A stretch of DNA of 33,992 bases. Origin: Gammaproteobacteria bacterium UBA5338 (GTDB taxonomy: Bacteria > Pseudomonadota > Gammaproteobacteria > Pseudomonadales > UBA5862). The stretch lies in NCBI GenBank assembly GCA_002408105.1, contig DHQM01000172.1:1-33992 (forward strand). Reading direction: 5' to 3'. The notes under the pieces were generated by a model. The model ran no database searches. It saw nothing but the letters and a program-made list of their open reading frames with translations, and had not been told where the DNA came from. The position numbers and the translations under genes are program-made. Shown in pieces: positions 1 to 8,792 of this stretch; within the stretch, counting starts at the first letter, position 1; every line of letters starts with the position of its first letter.

Positions 1-291
1 CCCCAGGGCCGTGTGTTGCTGAAAGCCCATACCGTGCTGGATCAACGCAAACTGCACGCCCTGAAGGCCTGGGGTGTGGACGAAATCGCAATCGCCGCGG
101 ACATCCAACTGCCGGATGACAGGGCACCCAGCACAGTGCCGGAGCAATACCGCAGTGCTGCCGAATCGGCGATTGCCGAACGCTTTGCCTTGCAGGACAT
201 GAACATTCCAGCCGTGGAGGCCATGCGTGAGATTGCAATCGACCACCTCTCCCGACAGCTGGAGCAGCGCGGTGCAAATACCCAGCGCTGA
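1..291 (+). CDS. C-terminal part of a small protein upstream of an HDOD gene (partial at window edge)
   Basis: The frame is open from the first base and ends at TGA 289-291, giving 96 residues with the N-terminus missing. The visible start, GRVLLKAHTVLDQRKLHALK, followed by a W-G-V-D-E motif, has the pattern 'GRVLL..GT.L....L..L..WG', which is seen in short proteins and N-terminal segments encoded next to HDOD and HD-GYP signalling genes. No catalytic motif is visible. The downstream HDOD gene overlaps its last 65 bases, so the two are probably translated from one message. The function is unknown; a role in the same signalling unit is an inference from position only. Confidence 0.6.
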   Translation, partial: PQGRVLLKAHTVLDQRKLHALKAWGVDEIAIAADIQLPDDRAPSTVPEQYRSAAESAIAERFALQDMNIPAVEAMREIAIDHLSRQLEQRGANTQR

Positions 292-1129
292 ACAGATCGC
301 CAGCACCACCCGCACCCTGGCGACCTTGCCTGATGTGTTCAACCGACTGCAGTTGGAGATTCGTTCAACCACCAGCACGGTGGACGACATCGCAGCAGTC
401 ATCAGTTCCGATCCCGGCCTTTCGGCTCGCCTATTGCGATTGGCGAACAGCGCGCTCTATCAGTTTCCCGGCAACGTCGAAACCATTTCCCGCGCCCTGT
501 GCCTGATCGGCACGCGCCAACTGAGCGAACTGGCGCTCGCCACCCTGATCATCGACATGTTCGAGGGCATTGAACTGCGCTACATGTCGATGCGGGCGTT
601 TTGGCGCCACAGCCTCGCAACCGCAGTGGCAACACGCGTGCTCGCAATCCACTGCTCCGCGGAAGACGTCGAGCGGTTTTATCTGGCCGGACTGCTGCAC
701 GACGTGGGTCGCTTGGTGCTGTTCGTTGACTATCCTGAGCAGGCGACCGAAGCCTTGCGCCTCGCGGAATCCTCAATGCTGTCTGTGCGGGAAGCAGAGC
801 TGAAACTGTTCGGGTTTACAGACTACGAGATCGGCTTTCACCTACTGCGTCAGTGGCAGCTGTCGGCGTTCCATCAGGACAGCGTCCGACACTGCGCTGC
901 CGGCGAAGAAGCCGCCGCGATGCCACGGGGTGCTGCGCTGGTCCATTGCGGGCGGTGGATTGCCCGCAGCCTTGGCATGGGTGACTCAGGTGACCGTTGG
1001 GTGCCACCGCTGACCGCGTCTGCCTGGGAGCAGCTGCAGATCCTGCCGAGCGCCATGCCCCGCATTGTGAAGGACCTAACCCTCCAATTGGCCGATATCG
1101 ACCAAGTGCTACTGGGTCCACAACCGTGA
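227..1129 (+). CDS. HDOD domain signalling protein
   Basis: The 300-residue protein consists mostly of an HDOD domain, a non-catalytic relative of HD phosphohydrolases that often serves in signal transduction. Visible features are the N-terminal helical part with SSDPGLSARLLRLANSALY (about residues 65-83), then AGLLHDVGRLVLF near residue 155, which keeps an HD pair. The GTG start at 227 is chosen because GGAGG lies at 216-220 with a 6-base spacing; another in-frame GTG at 272 would also fit. The gene starts inside the preceding gene, and its TGA overlaps the GTG of the next gene by 4 bases, so it is translationally coupled to the GGDEF-EAL protein. It probably acts as a scaffold or sensor for that enzyme (inference). 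Confidence 0.85.
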   Translation: MRLQSTTSPDSWSSAVQIPSAEQIASTTRTLATLPDVFNRLQLEIRSTTSTVDDIAAVISSDPGLSARLLRLANSALYQFPGNVETISRALCLIGTRQLSELALATLIIDMFEGIELRYMSMRAFWRHSLATAVATRVLAIHCSAEDVERFYLAGLLHDVGRLVLFVDYPEQATEALRLAESSMLSVREAELKLFGFTDYEIGFHLLRQWQLSAFHQDSVRHCAAGEEAAAMPRGAALVHCGRWIARSLGMGDSGDRWVPPLTASAWEQLQILPSAMPRIVKDLTLQLADIDQVLLGPQP

Positions 1130-3132
1130 CCTCGTCGCGACCATCCGTCGGAGTCGACGACCGCAGCCACCTGCGCTCGCGGGTTGAATTTCTTGAAGAA
1201 CTCAATCGCTGGCACACCCACGAGCTCGAGTCTCTCGCCAGCTTGGGTGCGTCCTACCAGCGCTGCCCCCCTTCGAGCGATGCCGCCGCGCTCGTCGAAC
1301 TGACGCTGCCGTACCTGCAACGAATCGCTGCGTTCAATTCCATCGGGGTGCTGCTGACCACGGAAGACCAGCTCGCCTTCGAACTCAGCCTCTGCGATCC
1401 CCCCCACAGGTCCATGCAGGTGCGCAAGGACCGCGATGCCCTGATCGAGTCCGGTCGTTTTGCGTGGGCACTCAAACAAGCAACTCCTGTGCTGGACGCC
1501 ATCGGGGATCGGGTCCGGGTCTTGGCTCGAATTGCTGTCGGCAAGGAAGTCCTGGGCATGCTGGTGGCAGAGGTCACCAGCGCCGAGTTGCTGCCGAAGC
1601 GGGCGCAACGGCTGCTGAGCGCAATGTTGAGTCAACTCGCCTATGCCATTCACAACAGCGCCTTGTATCAGCGCTTGGAGGAGCAGAACCGCTACTTAGA
1701 GGGGATGCTGGAACAACGCAACCAGCAATTGCACCATGCGATCACCCACGATGTGCTAACCAACCTGCCCACCCGCAAACAGTTTCAGCACGAGATCCAC
1801 CGCGACATCCTCCGAAGCCAACGCCTCAACGGAGGTGTGGCGCTGATCCTTCTGGACCTCGACTACTTCAAGCGCGTCAACGAGAGTTTCGGCCACGCGG
1901 TCGGCGACCAGATCCTTCAGAAAGTCGCCAGGCGGCTCACAGCCAACCTGCGCGATTACGACGCCCTGGCCCGTCTGGTCGGACACCAGGAACAATCGTG
2001 CGTGTGCCACCTGGGTGGCGATGAGTTCGGTGTGCTGTTGACCGACGAAGCGGCCGACCAGATGGAGCCGCTGCTCAACCGGCTGATCGCAGCGCTCGCC
2101 CACCCGGTGCGGGTCGCAGGGCATCGCATTTCACTGGGGTTCAGTGCCGGAATCGCGCGGTTTCCGCAAGACGCCGACAGCGCCGAGACGCTGCTGCAAC
2201 ACGCGGAGATCGCGCTGCACGAAGCGAAGCGGCAGGGGCGCAATCGACACCTCAGCTACCACCCCGCGATGAAAGCGCTGTCCCAAACCCAGATGTCCCT
2301 CGGCAGCAAACTCCATGAGGCCCTCGACCGCAACGAATTCAGCCTGGTCTTTCAACCCCAGCTCGACGTTCGCACGCACAACGTGATCGGCCTGGAGGCC
2401 CTGCTGCGCTGGACTGACGAGCACGGCAACCGCGTTCCGCCCGATCACTTCGTGCCACTGGCGGAAGAAACCGGCCAAATCATTCCGATCGGCAACTGGG
2501 TCATCCGTGAAGTCTGCGCTGTCCAATCCCGTTTGATCGCGCAGGGCATCCAGATCCCGATCGCGATCAACATCTCAGCGGTTCAGTTCAGCCACCATGG
2601 GTTCACCGAGAACCTCGTGAGCACCATGGAACTCCATCAGATTCCCGCGGAACTGATCGAGCTGGAGCTCACCGAGAGCGTGCTGGTTCGAAATGTTCAG
2701 CAGTCGCTGACGTTGCTTGCGGATCTCCGCAAGCGCGGGCTGCGCATCTCGGTGGATGATTTCGGTACCGGCTACTCTTCGTTGAGCTACCTACGACAGT
2801 TCAAGGTCGACACACTCAAGATCGATCGGCTGTTCATGCAGGACGCGGACCGCGAGCCTGAAAGCGGCGCGATCGTCGCGGCCATCATCGCGATGGGCAG
2901 GAGTTTGGGGCTCAAACTGATTGCTGAGGGCGTCGAGCGCGGCGACCAGGTGCGTTTTCTGCGCGACCACGAGTGCTACGGCGTCCAAGGATTTTTCTAC
3001 AGCGAACCCTTGGCGGAAGCCCAACTGTTTGCGTACCTCAACCAATACCGCATGGGTGAAGGGCATTCGACAGGGGATGGGATGCAACTGCCCTCACCCG
3101 GCAGTGGGGTTCCACTGTCCCCGCCCTGTTGA
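1126..3132 (+). CDS. GAF-GGDEF-EAL cyclic di-GMP turnover protein
   Basis: The 668-residue cytoplasmic protein starts at GTG 1126, in a GTGA overlap with the HDOD gene; the frame stays open further upstream but overlaps that gene. Residues about 50-190 look like a GAF-type sensor and are followed by a short coiled coil (LEEQNRYLEGMLEQRNQQL). The diguanylate cyclase domain has an intact GGDEF motif at about residue 297. The phosphodiesterase domain has EALLRW at about 424 and DDFGTGYSSL at about 544, so both active sites look intact. Such proteins make and/or hydrolyse c-di-GMP; which activity dominates cannot be read from the sequence. No transmembrane segment is visible, so input must come from the GAF domain or the coupled HDOD partner. 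Confidence 0.93.
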   Translation: MTSSRPSVGVDDRSHLRSRVEFLEELNRWHTHELESLASLGASYQRCPPSSDAAALVELTLPYLQRIAAFNSIGVLLTTEDQLAFELSLCDPPHRSMQVRKDRDALIESGRFAWALKQATPVLDAIGDRVRVLARIAVGKEVLGMLVAEVTSAELLPKRAQRLLSAMLSQLAYAIHNSALYQRLEEQNRYLEGMLEQRNQQLHHAITHDVLTNLPTRKQFQHEIHRDILRSQRLNGGVALILLDLDYFKRVNESFGHAVGDQILQKVARRLTANLRDYDALARLVGHQEQSCVCHLGGDEFGVLLTDEAADQMEPLLNRLIAALAHPVRVAGHRISLGFSAGIARFPQDADSAETLLQHAEIALHEAKRQGRNRHLSYHPAMKALSQTQMSLGSKLHEALDRNEFSLVFQPQLDVRTHNVIGLEALLRWTDEHGNRVPPDHFVPLAEETGQIIPIGNWVIREVCAVQSRLIAQGIQIPIAINISAVQFSHHGFTENLVSTMELHQIPAELIELELTESVLVRNVQQSLTLLADLRKRGLRISVDDFGTGYSSLSYLRQFKVDTLKIDRLFMQDADREPESGAIVAAIIAMGRSLGLKLIAEGVERGDQVRFLRDHECYGVQGFFYSEPLAEAQLFAYLNQYRMGEGHSTGDGMQLPSPGSGVPLSPPC

Positions 3133-3154
3133 CCGGGCCGGCCGCCACCCAGCT

Positions 3155-4288
3155 TTAGCCGCCCACAAAACTGATCATCACACCTGCCGCGACCGCAGAG
3201 CCAATGACGCCCGCGACGTTAGGCCCCATGGCGTGCATGAGCAAAAAGTTGTGGGGGTTGGACTCCAATCCCACCTTGTTGGCGACGCGGGCGGCCATCG
3301 GCACCGCCGAGACCCCGGCCGCGCCAATCAGCGGGTTGATCGGCTCTTTGCTGAGGCGGTTCATCAGCTTGGCCATCACCACTCCGCTTGCGGTGCCAAT
3401 GCTGAAGGCAACCATTCCCAACACCAGGATTCCCAAGGTCTGTACATCCAGGAACTGGTCTGCCTGGAGCTTAGAGCCCACCGCGAGACCAAGAAAAATC
3501 GTCACGATGTTGATCAAGGCGTTCTGGGTGGTGTTGCTCAGCCGTTCGACCACTCCGCATTCACGCATCAGGTTGCCAAAACAAAACATCCCAAGTAGAG
3601 GCGCGGCGCTTGGAAGCAACAGCGCCACCATCAGCAGCAACAACAGTGGAAAGACGATTTTTTCGCCCTTGGATACGTGGCGCAATTGCCTCATCTCGAT
3701 GCGGCGCTCCTCCTCACTCGTCAGCAAACGCATGATCGGTGGCTGAATCAGCGGCACCAGCGCCATGTAGGAGTAGGCGGCCACTGCGATGGCGCCAAGG
3801 AGTTCCGGCGCCAATATGCTCGACACATAGATCGCCGTCGGTCCATCGGCGCCGCCAATGATGCCAATCGCTGCCGCCTGGGCCAGGCTGAACTCCATGA
3901 ACCCGCCATAGGTCAAGGCGATCGCACCAACGACCGTTGCAAAGATACCGAACTGCGCCGCAGCGCCAAGAAACAGTGTTTTGGGGTTCGCAAGGAGAGC
4001 ACCGAAATCCGTCATGGCGCCAACCCCCATGAAGATGATCAGCGGAAACGCGCCGCTGTCGATGCCGACTTCATAGAACAAATGCAGGATGCCATCGCCC
4101 ACCGCAAGCCCCGCCCCTGGAATGTTGGCCAGGATGCCGCCGAAACCAATCGGCACCAGCAGCAACGGCTCGAATTCCTTGGCGATCGCCAAGTAAAGCA
4201 GGGCCAGGCCCACGGCGATCATGACCGCCTCTCCAGGGGTCATGAGGTACAGGCCAGATTCTCCGGCCAGCTTGAGCATTGATTCCAT
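3155..4288 (-). CDS. oadB: Na+-translocating oxaloacetate decarboxylase, beta subunit
   Basis: This 377-residue, very hydrophobic membrane protein is the carboxybiotin decarboxylase and sodium channel of the oxaloacetate decarboxylase pump. The family signature [13 protein letters not shown] is at about residues 145-157, with the sodium-linked Asp at 148 corresponding to D203 of the Klebsiella protein. The C-terminal [15 protein letters not shown] at about 351 is the second conserved Na+-site region. It is shorter than the 433-residue Klebsiella form because the N-terminus is reduced, as in many homologues. It follows oadA by 9 bases, with an AGGT ribosome binding site, and closes the oadGAB operon. 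The stop lies 22 bases from the stop of the convergent GGDEF-EAL gene. Confidence 0.95.
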   Translation of the reverse strand: MESMLKLAGESGLYLMTPGEAVMIAVGLALLYLAIAKEFEPLLLVPIGFGGILANIPGAGLAVGDGILHLFYEVGIDSGAFPLIIFMGVGAMTDFGALLANPKTLFLGAAAQFGIFATVVGAIALTYGGFMEFSLAQAAAIGIIGGADGPTAIYVSSILAPELLGAIAVAAYSYMALVPLIQPPIMRLLTSEEERRIEMRQLRHVSKGEKIVFPLLLLLMVALLLPSAAPLLGMFCFGNLMRECGVVERLSNTTQNALINIVTIFLGLAVGSKLQADQFLDVQTLGILVLGMVAFSIGTASGVVMAKLMNRLSKEPINPLIGAAGVSAVPMAARVANKVGLESNPHNFLLMHAMGPNVAGVIGSAVAAGVMISFVGG

Positions 4289-4297
4289 GACAGGTAC

Positions 4298-6082
4298 CTA
4301 CGCGAGGGTCAACAGACTTTGACCGACGCTGACCGAGTCGCCAGCAGAAACCTGGATGCCGGCGACCGTTCCACCTTGGGGGGCACGCACCTCGGTTTCC
4401 ATTTTCATGGCCTCAAGAATCAGCACCACGTCGCCTGCGGCAACCGCACTGCCAGGCGAAACCAGCACCTTGACGATGTTGCCAGCGAGCGGGGCCTTCA
4501 CCGTAATCGCATCACCAGACGCCGATGGGGCAGCTGGAGCGCTGGGGGCCGCCGTTGGCGTCACCGCTTGGACATCGCCACCTTCGCTGACCTCCACCAC
4601 GTGGTCACGCCCATTCACCCGAACGGTGTAGACCACGGTGCCGGTCGGGGCGACAGCGGGCTGTGCCGGAGCGGACTGTTTGGGCTCTCCGGTTGGCACT
4701 GCTTCAAAGGCAGCAGGGTTGCCGCGGTTCTTGATGAACTTCAAGCCGACTTGAGGGAACAGTGCATAGGTCAACACGTCGTCAACCCGATCGTCAGCCA
4801 ACTTCAGGCCATGCTCTGCAACCAAGGCATCCAACTCATCCGAGAGGTCGCCCATCTCTGGGGCAAGCCGATCCGCCGGACGACCGGTGATGACTTCGCC
4901 GCCTTCGGCCAGGACACGCGCTTGCAGCTCGGTGTCCACAGGTGCCGGGGTCGCGCCGTACTCGCCCTTGAGTACGCCGGCCGTTTCTCGGGAAATGCTC
5001 TTGTAGCGTTCTCCGGTCATGACGTTGAGGACCGCCTGGGTCCCCACGATCTGTGAGGTGGGGGTCACCAACGGAATGAAGCCAAGGTCCTTGCGCACCT
5101 TCGGAATCTCCCCAAGCACAGCGTCGAGCTGGTCGGCGGCGCCCTGCTCCTTGAGCTGGTTCTCAAGGTTCGTGAGCATGCCGCCAGGCACCTGAGCGAC
5201 CAGAATGCGTGAATCCACACCCCGCAGTGCCCCCTCGAAGGCGGCGTATTTCTTCCGTACCTCGCGGAAATACGCGGCGATGCGCTCGAGCCGGTTCAGG
5301 TCCAGCCCTGTGGTCCGGTCGGTGTCTTCCAAAATGGCCACCACCGTCTCGGTCGGCGAATGCCCGTAGGTCATGCTCATTGAGGAAATCGCGGTATCGA
5401 CGTTGTCGATCCCGGCTTCCACCGCCTTCAGGATGGTGGCAGTCGACATCCCGGTGGTGGCATGGGATTGCATGTGGATTGGAATGCTCAGTGCGGCCTT
5501 GAGTCGACCCACAAGCTCACCGGCGACATAGGGCTTTAACAAGCCTGCCATGTCCTTGATGCACAGCGAATGTGCGCCCATATCCTCGATTTCCTTCGCC
5601 AGGCTGACCCAGGAATCAATCGTGTGGACCGGGCTGACCGTATACGAAATGGTGCCCTGGGCGTGTCTGTCTTGCTTGATGACGGCCTGGATTGCAGTCT
5701 GCAGGTTGCGCGGGTCGTTCATGGCGTCGAACACGCGAAATACATCCACGCCGTTGTACGCGGCCCGCTCGACAAACTTTTCCACCACGTCGTCCGCGTA
5801 GTGGCGGTATCCAAGCAAATTCTGGCCACGCAGCAACATCTGCTGCGGTGTGTTCGGCATGGCCTTTTTGAGTGCTCGAATCCGCTCCCAGGGGTCTTCT
5901 CCCAAATACCGGATGCAGGCATCAAAGGTCGCCCCACCCCAGGATTCCAATGACCAGAATCCGACTTGGTCCAGTTCGGACGCAATCGGCAGCATGTCAT
6001 CGAGTCGCATGCGGGTCGCAAGCAGGGATTGGTGGGCATCGCGGAGCACCACATCGGTGATGCCAAGAGGGGCCTTGGTCAT
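4298..6082 (-). CDS. oadA: Oxaloacetate decarboxylase, alpha subunit (biotin carboxyltransferase)
   Basis: The 594-residue soluble subunit transfers the carboxyl group from oxaloacetate to biotin. The N-terminal carboxyltransferase barrel carries [10 protein letters not shown] (residues 10-19) and the active-site Lys in CIKDMAG (K176). The central conserved region is followed by a Pro/Ala-rich linker at about 500-530 and a C-terminal biotinyl domain with LEAMKME, whose biotin-accepting Lys is 560. The length matches family members (about 590). One oddity is that the usual H-x-H-x-H-A-T-T-G metal motif reads [10 protein letters not shown] here, so a normally conserved His is Gln205. The gene lies between oadG (66-base gap) and oadB (9-base gap) and is transcribed with them. 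Confidence 0.96.
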   Translation of the reverse strand: MTKAPLGITDVVLRDAHQSLLATRMRLDDMLPIASELDQVGFWSLESWGGATFDACIRYLGEDPWERIRALKKAMPNTPQQMLLRGQNLLGYRHYADDVVEKFVERAAYNGVDVFRVFDAMNDPRNLQTAIQAVIKQDRHAQGTISYTVSPVHTIDSWVSLAKEIEDMGAHSLCIKDMAGLLKPYVAGELVGRLKAALSIPIHMQSHATTGMSTATILKAVEAGIDNVDTAISSMSMTYGHSPTETVVAILEDTDRTTGLDLNRLERIAAYFREVRKKYAAFEGALRGVDSRILVAQVPGGMLTNLENQLKEQGAADQLDAVLGEIPKVRKDLGFIPLVTPTSQIVGTQAVLNVMTGERYKSISRETAGVLKGEYGATPAPVDTELQARVLAEGGEVITGRPADRLAPEMGDLSDELDALVAEHGLKLADDRVDDVLTYALFPQVGLKFIKNRGNPAAFEAVPTGEPKQSAPAQPAVAPTGTVVYTVRVNGRDHVVEVSEGGDVQAVTPTAAPSAPAAPSASGDAITVKAPLAGNIVKVLVSPGSAVAAGDVVLILEAMKMETEVRAPQGGTVAGIQVSAGDSVSVGQSLLTLA

Positions 6083-6148
6083 GGAAGCGGGACCTTAGTC
6101 GTCGTTGGTGAGCACCAAAGGTCCTGGCACTCAGCGTGTATCCGCTCG

Positions 6149-6397
6149 CTACTTGTGGCGCGAACGGTGCCTGTGGATCGCCGCGGTGATGGCCGCGAGG
6201 ATCTCTGAATCCAGTATTTTTGAATGCGCTGTGGAGTCCGGATCAGCAGAGGGCCCAGGGGCAGCCTCCGGCGCGATACGCCCCACCGCCAGGGACATCA
6301 ATCGGGTGGCAAACACCAAGGCGGTCAGAAAGACAAAGACAGTCCCCATGCCGAGCAGCATGAGGGTGAGTCCTGATGAGGCAAGAGATTCTGGCAT
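6149..6397 (-). CDS. oadG: Oxaloacetate decarboxylase, gamma subunit
   Basis: The 82-residue small subunit anchors and assembles the OadA-OadB complex. The start at 6397 (MPESLASSGLTLMLLGMGTV) is supported by GGGGA a few bases upstream and by the usual OadG layout: one N-terminal transmembrane helix (about residues 10-32, MLLGMGTVFVFLTALVF), a Pro/Ala/acidic linker, and a C-terminal soluble helix ending in the basic, His-containing tail AAIHRHRSRHK. In known OadG proteins the C-terminus contacts OadA and binds zinc. A longer upstream reading frame exists but contains the promoter, so it is not used. This is the first gene of oadGAB. Confidence 0.88.
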   Translation of the reverse strand: MPESLASSGLTLMLLGMGTVFVFLTALVFATRLMSLAVGRIAPEAAPGPSADPDSTAHSKILDSEILAAITAAIHRHRSRHK

Positions 6398-6482
6398 GTT
6401 GTCCCCGTCGATGCCGCAGCACAACGCAACCTGGTGGAATGGCTCGGCTTCTTCGGCCCTGACGGACCAAAAAAACCGCGAC

Positions 6483-6511
6483 AATCTACCGCCTTCCGGT
6501 GGGCCGATCAA
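6483..6511 (-). promoter_or_regulatory. Sigma-70 promoter of oadGAB
   Basis: On the minus strand TTGATC (6506-6511) and TAGATT (6483-6488) are separated by exactly 17 bases. Transcription would begin near 6476, giving a leader of about 80 bases that starts with GTCGCGG and a run of seven T before the oadG ribosome binding site. The match is 4/6 at each hexamer, and the position directly upstream of the operon supports it. Confidence 0.55.
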
Positions 6512-6629
6512 GCCGAAAAAGGCTTTGGCGTCATGGCGATAGCGCCCACGTAGGCAAGCTTCAGAGACACCCCAACGGACCGGCGGATCCTGTAATTTCG
6601 CTACAGAAAAACCAGAATCAATCGAGTTT

Positions 6630-6663
6630 GTTATTGACAACCATTCGCGTTCGCACCCATAAT
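6630..6663 (+). promoter_or_regulatory. bfd promoter with a possible Fur box
   Basis: A consensus -35 TTGACA (6634-6639) and a CATAAT -10 (6658-6663, 5/6) are 18 bases apart, 25 bases upstream of the bfd start. Overlapping the -35, the 19 bases at 6630-6648 match 13 of 19 positions of the classical Fur box, with the core TGACAACCATT differing from TGATAATCATT at two positions. Iron-repressed bfd is well known in other gammaproteobacteria. The promoter is seen directly; the Fur site is an inference. Confidence 0.65.
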
Positions 6664-6687
6664 TCGAACACGATCAGGAGAACAACC

Positions 6688-6918
6688 ATGTACGTGTGCC
6701 TCTGCAAGGGCGTAACCGATCGGGACGTCCAAACCGCCATCAAAGCCGGCGCTCGAAACCTGCGCGACCTCAGTGTGCAGCTCGGCATCGCGCGCGACTG
6801 TGGTCAATGCGCCAGGGTCAGCAAACAGCTGCTTCGAGAAGCACAGCCACACACCGCATCGCCCATCCGGGTCTGGATCCCCGCCGCCGGAGGCAGCGCG
6901 CCCGCCGCATCGGCATAG
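6688..6918 (+). CDS. bfd: Bacterioferritin-associated ferredoxin
   Basis: The 76-residue protein is of the BFD-like [2Fe-2S] type. Four cysteines are placed as C-x-C near the N-terminus (MYVCLCKGV, C4 and C6) and C-x-x-C at DCGQCAR, the pattern of Bfd. The family protein donates electrons to the heme of bacterioferritin so that stored Fe3+ is released as Fe2+. The ATG at 6688 has AGGAG 7 bases upstream. A hydrophobic, Ala/Pro-rich tail of about 20 residues follows the domain. The gene sits 144 bases ahead of bfr on the same strand, so storage and release proteins are paired. Confidence 0.93.
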   Translation: MYVCLCKGVTDRDVQTAIKAGARNLRDLSVQLGIARDCGQCARVSKQLLREAQPHTASPIRVWIPAAGGSAPAASA

Positions 6919-7062
6919 CCACTTCCTGCGAACAACCACTGCCCCGCCACCGACTTTGCACAACCCCGCCCGCTTGGCCTAGAGTAGCCACTTCGCTGTG
7001 TGCCTAGACTCCACGCGGGCCACTGCATCCATACCTTCTTCAGCATTCAAGGAGCGCGCCAA

Positions 7063-7527
7063 ATGCAAGGCGACGTTAAGGTCTTGGACTACTTGAACCA
7101 AGCCCTGGGCAACGAGTTGATCGCGATCAACCAGTACTTTCTTCATTCCCGAATGCTCAACGACTGGGCCTTGCCCAAGCTTGGCGAGAAGGAATACGAA
7201 GAATCCATCGACGAGATGAAACACGCCGACCGGTTGATCGAGCGCATTTTATTTCTTGATGGAGTACCGAACCTCCAGAAGCTGGGCAAGCTGCGCATCG
7301 GCGAGACCGTCCGAGAAATCCTCGAATGCGATCTCGCGCTCGAACAGGATGCCCTGCCCACGTTGCGCGACGGCATCGAATACTGCGAGCAAGTCCGCGA
7401 CTATGTATCACGGGAACTGCTCGTTGAAATTTTAGAAAGCGAAGAAGAACACATCGACTGGCTGGAGAGCCAGCTCGCACTCTTTGACCGGGTCGGCGAA
7501 CACAACTACCTTCAGTCGCAAATCTGA
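7063..7527 (+). CDS. bfr: Bacterioferritin
   Basis: The 154-residue protein is closely similar to E. coli Bfr along its whole length and forms the 24-subunit heme-containing iron storage shell. Ferroxidase ligands are all present at the usual positions: E18, E51, H54, E94, E127 and H130. The heme-binding Met is M52 ([11 protein letters not shown]). The start at 7063 has AAGGAG at 7049-7054. It follows bfd, its electron donor in known systems, and precedes heme transporter genes, forming an iron cluster. A possible weak promoter (TTGCAC, 18 bases, TAGAGT at 6980-6985) lies upstream, and read-through from the bfd promoter is also possible. Confidence 0.96.
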   Translation: MQGDVKVLDYLNQALGNELIAINQYFLHSRMLNDWALPKLGEKEYEESIDEMKHADRLIERILFLDGVPNLQKLGKLRIGETVREILECDLALEQDALPTLRDGIEYCEQVRDYVSRELLVEILESEEEHIDWLESQLALFDRVGEHNYLQSQI

Positions 7528-7559
7528 CCGGACTCGACCTGCGCAGCTCCAAATCCAGG

Positions 7560-7575
7560 AAGCTGAACGCAGCTT
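7560..7575 (+). terminator. Short hairpin after bfr (weak terminator candidate)
   Basis: AAGCTG and CAGCTT form a perfect 6-bp stem around the loop AACG, 33 bases after the bfr stop. No T-run follows, so intrinsic termination would be weak; it could instead be an mRNA end-stabilising structure. Confidence 0.25.
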
Positions 7576-7646
7576 AAGCGACTGATGGCGCAGCCCCTGT
7601 GTAGACGTCCCCGTCCCCTGCGCCTCGCTGCCCATGGCCATCGCCT

Positions 7647-8792
7647 TTGAATCCGCCAAGCCACCAACAAACTGCACCACAGCCTCGCCAGCCAAGCACC
7701 GGGCACCTTGGCGACACCGACAGCAGTTCCCCTTCCGCCCGCGCCACCCTGAAGCTCGGGCCGCGCCTACCAGAAACCATTGGCTGGGCATTGGCGTGCG
7801 CCGCTTTGGCTGCCCTTGCACTCACCGCCGTGAGTCAGGGCGCCGTCGATGTCCCTGTCCCACACATTGCCGCCATGGCGGGGCACGCGCTCGGCATGAC
7901 GGATCCGCAGTTCTCGCCGCAGGAATGGACCATTGTGGTGCAATTGCGCCTGCCGCGGGTGATTGCGGCGCTCTTGATCGGCGCCAGCCTCGGTGTCGCC
8001 GGTGCCGTTCTGCAGGGGTTGTTCCGCAACCCCCTCGCCGACCCTCAGCTGATCGGCATCTCCGGTGGCGCTGCACTCGGTGCTGCGGCGGTGATTTTGT
8101 TCGGTTCCGGCCTGCCGTTTTTAAGTGCTGCTCAGCTCCCCTGGCTGCAGCCGCTGGCCGCGTTCGCCGGCGCCGCCATCGCGGTCTGGTTCATTTACCG
8201 CCTGGCGACCACGGCTGGCTTGACGTCGATCGCGACACTGCTGCTCGCCGGCATCGCGATCAATACCTTCTCCGGTGCAGCGCTTGGACTCTTCGTCACC
8301 GTCAGCGAACCCCATCAACTCAAGGATTTCTCATTTTGGGCCCTCGGCAGCCTCGCCCACATCGACCACCAACTGCTGTGGGTTGTGGCCCCGATGGTGA
8401 CGTTGCCGCTGCTGCTGCTGCTGCGTTTGGGCGATGCGCTGGACGCCCTGCTCCTCGGAGAGGCCGAAGCGGCCTTCCTCGGCATCGATGTCGAATCCGT
8501 CAAACGGCGAACGATCCTGCTGGTGGCGATGGCGGTCGGCGCCGGGGTGGCGCTGGCCGGGGTGATCGGCTTCTTGGGGTTGATGGTGCCGCACCTGGTT
8601 CGCCTGCTCGTCGGCACCAGTCACCGGCTGCTGCTGCCCGCTTCGGCATGCCTCGGCGCGGCCATGTTGGTGGCAGCCGACCTGATCGCCCGCACGGCCT
8701 CGGCGCCACTGGAGTTGCCCGTGGGGATCTTTACCGCAGCGGTCGGTACGCCTTTCTTCGTCTGGCTTTTGAAACGCCGGCCCCATGGTTGA
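7647..8792 (+). CDS. hmuU: Heme/iron-chelate ABC transporter permease (FecCD family)
   Basis: This polytopic inner-membrane permease of the FecCD/BtuC superfamily has up to 381 residues and about ten hydrophobic segments. The diagnostic RLPRVIAALLIGASLGVAGA and GLFRNPLADPQLIGISGGAA stretches (residues about 100-150) are of HmuU type. GLMVPHLVRLL near residue 300 contacts the ATPase. The start is uncertain: TTG 7647 is the first usable codon after an in-frame stop, has no clear ribosome binding site, and gives a 40-residue polar leader unlike relatives, so the true start may be further in. It overlaps hmuV by 8 bases. No hmuT (binding protein) is adjacent. Heme is the likeliest cargo; a siderophore is possible. 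Confidence 0.85.
   Translation: MNPPSHQQTAPQPRQPSTGHLGDTDSSSPSARATLKLGPRLPETIGWALACAALAALALTAVSQGAVDVPVPHIAAMAGHALGMTDPQFSPQEWTIVVQLRLPRVIAALLIGASLGVAGAVLQGLFRNPLADPQLIGISGGAALGAAAVILFGSGLPFLSAAQLPWLQPLAAFAGAAIAVWFIYRLATTAGLTSIATLLLAGIAINTFSGAALGLFVTVSEPHQLKDFSFWALGSLAHIDHQLLWVVAPMVTLPLLLLLRLGDALDALLLGEAEAAFLGIDVESVKRRTILLVAMAVGAGVALAGVIGFLGLMVPHLVRLLVGTSHRLLLPASACLGAAMLVAADLIARTASAPLELPVGIFTAAVGTPFFVWLLKRRPHG

Noticed and set aside
7528..7646. Cobalamin riboswitch ahead of the FecCD-type permease
   Set aside because: The 119-base gap shows no B12-box-like sequence and is too short for the usual structure; HmuUV-like motifs fit better than BtuCD.
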